Shown here: positions 62,504 to 64,000 of the stretch, piece after piece
Numbering within the stretch: position 1 is the stretch's first letter
How the letters are laid out: every line of letters begins with the position of its first letter
NCBI RefSeq assembly: GCF_003862495.1
Contig: NZ_RRCH01000029.1
Coordinates: 1-64,000 of the forward strand
Direction: 5' to 3'
Length of the DNA stretch: 64,000 bases
Source of the DNA: Halocatena pleomorpha
Lineage (GTDB): Archaea; Halobacteriota; Halobacteria; Halobacteriales; Haloarculaceae
Translations under genes and position numbers: made by a program
Notes under the pieces: model-generated
What the model saw: the letters and a program-made list of their open reading frames with translations, nothing else
Database searches by the model: none
What the model was told of the DNA's origin: nothing

Positions 62504-64000
62504 CGACTGTTACTGACAGACTCGACCACGATCGGATACCGTGGCCATGGCTGTGTTCGCTGGCTGCTCTAGCGGTTATGAGTATATCCTACCTCTGGGT
62601 GTTGTATCGGGCGGTCGATATCGACGGCGATCCGGACTTGTTTTTTCTGGTCGTCTGTGGGGCGCTCGTTACCGGACTCCTCCTCGGTCGGTTCGTGGGT
62701 CCCGTAGTCGCGTATCTCTGTGTCGGTCTGCTCGCAGCTGGGGGAACCATGCTGTACGCATCCACCATACCGAACGGCTATTCGATCATCCTCTCTATCG
62801 ACGCGTTCCAGACAGACATCGTGGCGTTGCTCACGGGACTGTCGATCATCCAGATCATCAATGCAGGTGTTTGGGCCACGGCCGTCGCTCCCGTTCCAGT
62901 GTTTCTCACCGCGTATTTCACCGCCCGCCACCGCTACGGTCAAGCGACGTTCGTCGGCTGTCTGGCGCTCGGATTCTTGATTCTTACCGGAGACGTAAAC
63001 ACGACGATCGGTCTCATCGGTGTGCTCGGTGCCACAGCAGCGGTCGGGTTCGGGGATCTCGCGCGCCACAACACCGATCTCTCGGGGGCGAGTGCGCTCC
63101 TTGTCGTGCTCGCGGTGATCGTCGTACTCACGTCATCTCTCAGCCTCGTTCCTGGCGGAGAAAGCACCCCGATACTCGGCGGATCCGACGGGGATCGAGC
63201 GCAAACGGTCGAAGGCAGTCTCACACGCGCCGATTCACAGCTTTCGATACAAGGCTCGATCAGCCTCGATCCCGAAGTGCGGTTCTCGATCGAAAGCGAC
63301 CGGGAAGCGTACTGGCGCGTCGGTGCCTACGACCGGTACACCGGCACAGGATGGGTACGGACGGCCGACGATCGGTCGTACAACGGGTCTCTCTCGAAAC
63401 CGCCAGGAACGACTGACACTGTTCGCCAGCGAGTTCGCGCCGAATCGTCAATCTCGACCATGCCGGCGGCGTGGAAACCGATCTCCGTCGAGAATCGATC
63501 CCCACGGGTGACGGGCTTCGATGGATTGCAACCGTCCGAACAGCTCGACGCTGGAGACAGCTACACGGTTACCAGTGCTGTGCTGCGGACTGAGCCTGCT
63601 GTGCTCCGCAACGCGAGCACCGGCTACCCCGACGGCCTCCGACAGCGGTACACCCAACTCCCGGACAGTACGCCCGACCGGGTCGACGCGTACACCGATC
63701 GCGTGACCGCAAACGCTGACAACAGCTACGACACGGCACGGGTTATTGAACGCCACCTCCAGAAGAACTGGAACTATTCGCTCGACGTGCAGCGCCCGGA
63801 CAAACACGTCGCCAACAATTTCCTGTTCGAGATGGAACGAGGCTACTGCACCTACTTCGCAACGACGATGGTCACGATGTTGCGCACCCAAGGGATCCCG
63901 ACTCGACTCGCGGTCGGGTATGCGCCGGGGGAATCAGTCGACGGAAACCGGTGGGTCGTCCGCGGTCTCGACTCGCACGCGTGGGTCGAGGTGTATTTCC
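62500..64000 (+). CDS. Transglutaminase-domain membrane protein (TgpA-like), right end cut
   Basis: The first 500 codons are visible, from GTG 62500 (V/M-TTVTDRLDHDRIPWPW). About six membrane spans occupy residues 15-205 (for example LCSLAALAVMSISYLWVLYRAV, ASALLVVLAVIVVLTSS). A large extracytoplasmic region follows: FSIESDREAYWRVGAYDRYTGTGWVR and, near the window edge, the transglutaminase core with catalytic Cys in MERGYCTYFATTMVTMLR and His in LDSHAWVEVYF. The catalytic Asp lies beyond the window. Third gene of the MoxR-DUF58-TgpA operon (GTGA overlap). Confidence 0.9.
   Translation, partial: MTTVTDRLDHDRIPWPWLCSLAALAVMSISYLWVLYRAVDIDGDPDLFFLVVCGALVTGLLLGRFVGPVVAYLCVGLLAAGGTMLYASTIPNGYSIILSIDAFQTDIVALLTGLSIIQIINAGVWATAVAPVPVFLTAYFTARHRYGQATFVGCLALGFLILTGDVNTTIGLIGVLGATAAVGFGDLARHNTDLSGASALLVVLAVIVVLTSSLSLVPGGESTPILGGSDGDRAQTVEGSLTRADSQLSIQGSISLDPEVRFSIESDREAYWRVGAYDRYTGTGWVRTADDRSYNGSLSKPPGTTDTVRQRVRAESSISTMPAAWKPISVENRSPRVTGFDGLQPSEQLDAGDSYTVTSAVLRTEPAVLRNASTGYPDGLRQRYTQLPDSTPDRVDAYTDRVTANADNSYDTARVIERHLQKNWNYSLDVQRPDKHVANNFLFEMERGYCTYFATTMVTMLRTQGIPTRLAVGYAPGESVDGNRWVVRGLDSHAWVEVYF

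Noticed and set aside
62541-63416. A 291-codon plus-strand frame overlapping the transglutaminase-domain gene
   Set aside because: Extremely Arg/Ser-rich; the GTG 62500 frame gives membrane spans and the transglutaminase core instead.

Overview
The window is chromosomal DNA from a halophilic archaeon (class Halobacteria). The evidence is archaeal information-processing genes (the large subunit DP2 of DNA polymerase D with an intein, a thermosome subunit, Trm1, the helicase-nuclease Hef, an archaeal-type glycyl-tRNA synthetase), strongly acidic predicted proteins, haloarchaea-specific families (HTH-10 regulator, DUF5786), Tat lipoproteins, and archaeal TATA-like promoters often placed for leaderless or nearly leaderless transcripts. 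I cannot name a genus. No rRNA, tRNA, CRISPR array or intact insertion sequence was seen. Both ends cut genes: lysA on the left and a transglutaminase-domain gene on the right.

Layout. 1-2.8 kb is a minus-strand lysine/diaminopimelate operon (dapA-dapB-dapD-lysA). 3.1-9.2 kb is mixed housekeeping: a NYN-domain protein, a GNAT acetyltransferase with a DHFR-fold reductase, a tandem universal stress protein, hisI with a coiled-coil protein, a TIM-barrel isomerase-like protein and an SDR. 9.3-12.7 kb is an aerobic phenylacetyl-CoA epoxidase operon (paaABC, then a PaaD split into two genes), with a divergent HTH-10 regulator apparently sharing one TATA element. 12.8-17.7 kb has a rhodanese lipoprotein, a thermosome subunit and the divergent lrp/glnA pair. 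17.7-26.8 kb has membrane proteins, Trm1 opposite a SWIM zinc-finger protein, a lone DICT-domain protein, the korA-korB 2-oxoacid:ferredoxin oxidoreductase, an Lrp regulator, an SRPBCC protein and a DMT transporter.

26.9-30.5 kb is a small cell-surface polysaccharide region (polyprenyl-phosphate sugar transferase and O-antigen-ligase-like polymerase) around a strikingly AT-rich gap. 30.6-36.4 kb carries an MscS channel, hisH, a minus-strand repair cluster (DUF5786 protein, DUF99 endonuclease-like protein, family-4 uracil-DNA glycosylase), a metallo-beta-lactamase-fold protein, a two-domain VOC protein and a gene-free stretch rich in hairpins. 36.4-41.7 kb is the intein-bearing DP2 gene with an upstream PPC/DUF296 gene. 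42.3-50.2 kb is a complete peptide-type ABC transporter operon whose two ATPases carry unusual insertions. 51-56.6 kb is a CBS protein, glyS, a dolichol-kinase-like protein and hef.

56.7-64 kb is dominated by envelope proteins: two small membrane proteins, then a secreted protein resembling DUF6230, a membrane protein resembling DUF6114, and a secreted protein with six identical 11-residue units packed with N-glycosylation sequons, followed by a MoxR ATPase-DUF58-transglutaminase operon. The secreted/membrane trio is the best candidate here for an undescribed system: a cell-surface assembly that may be densely N-glycosylated.
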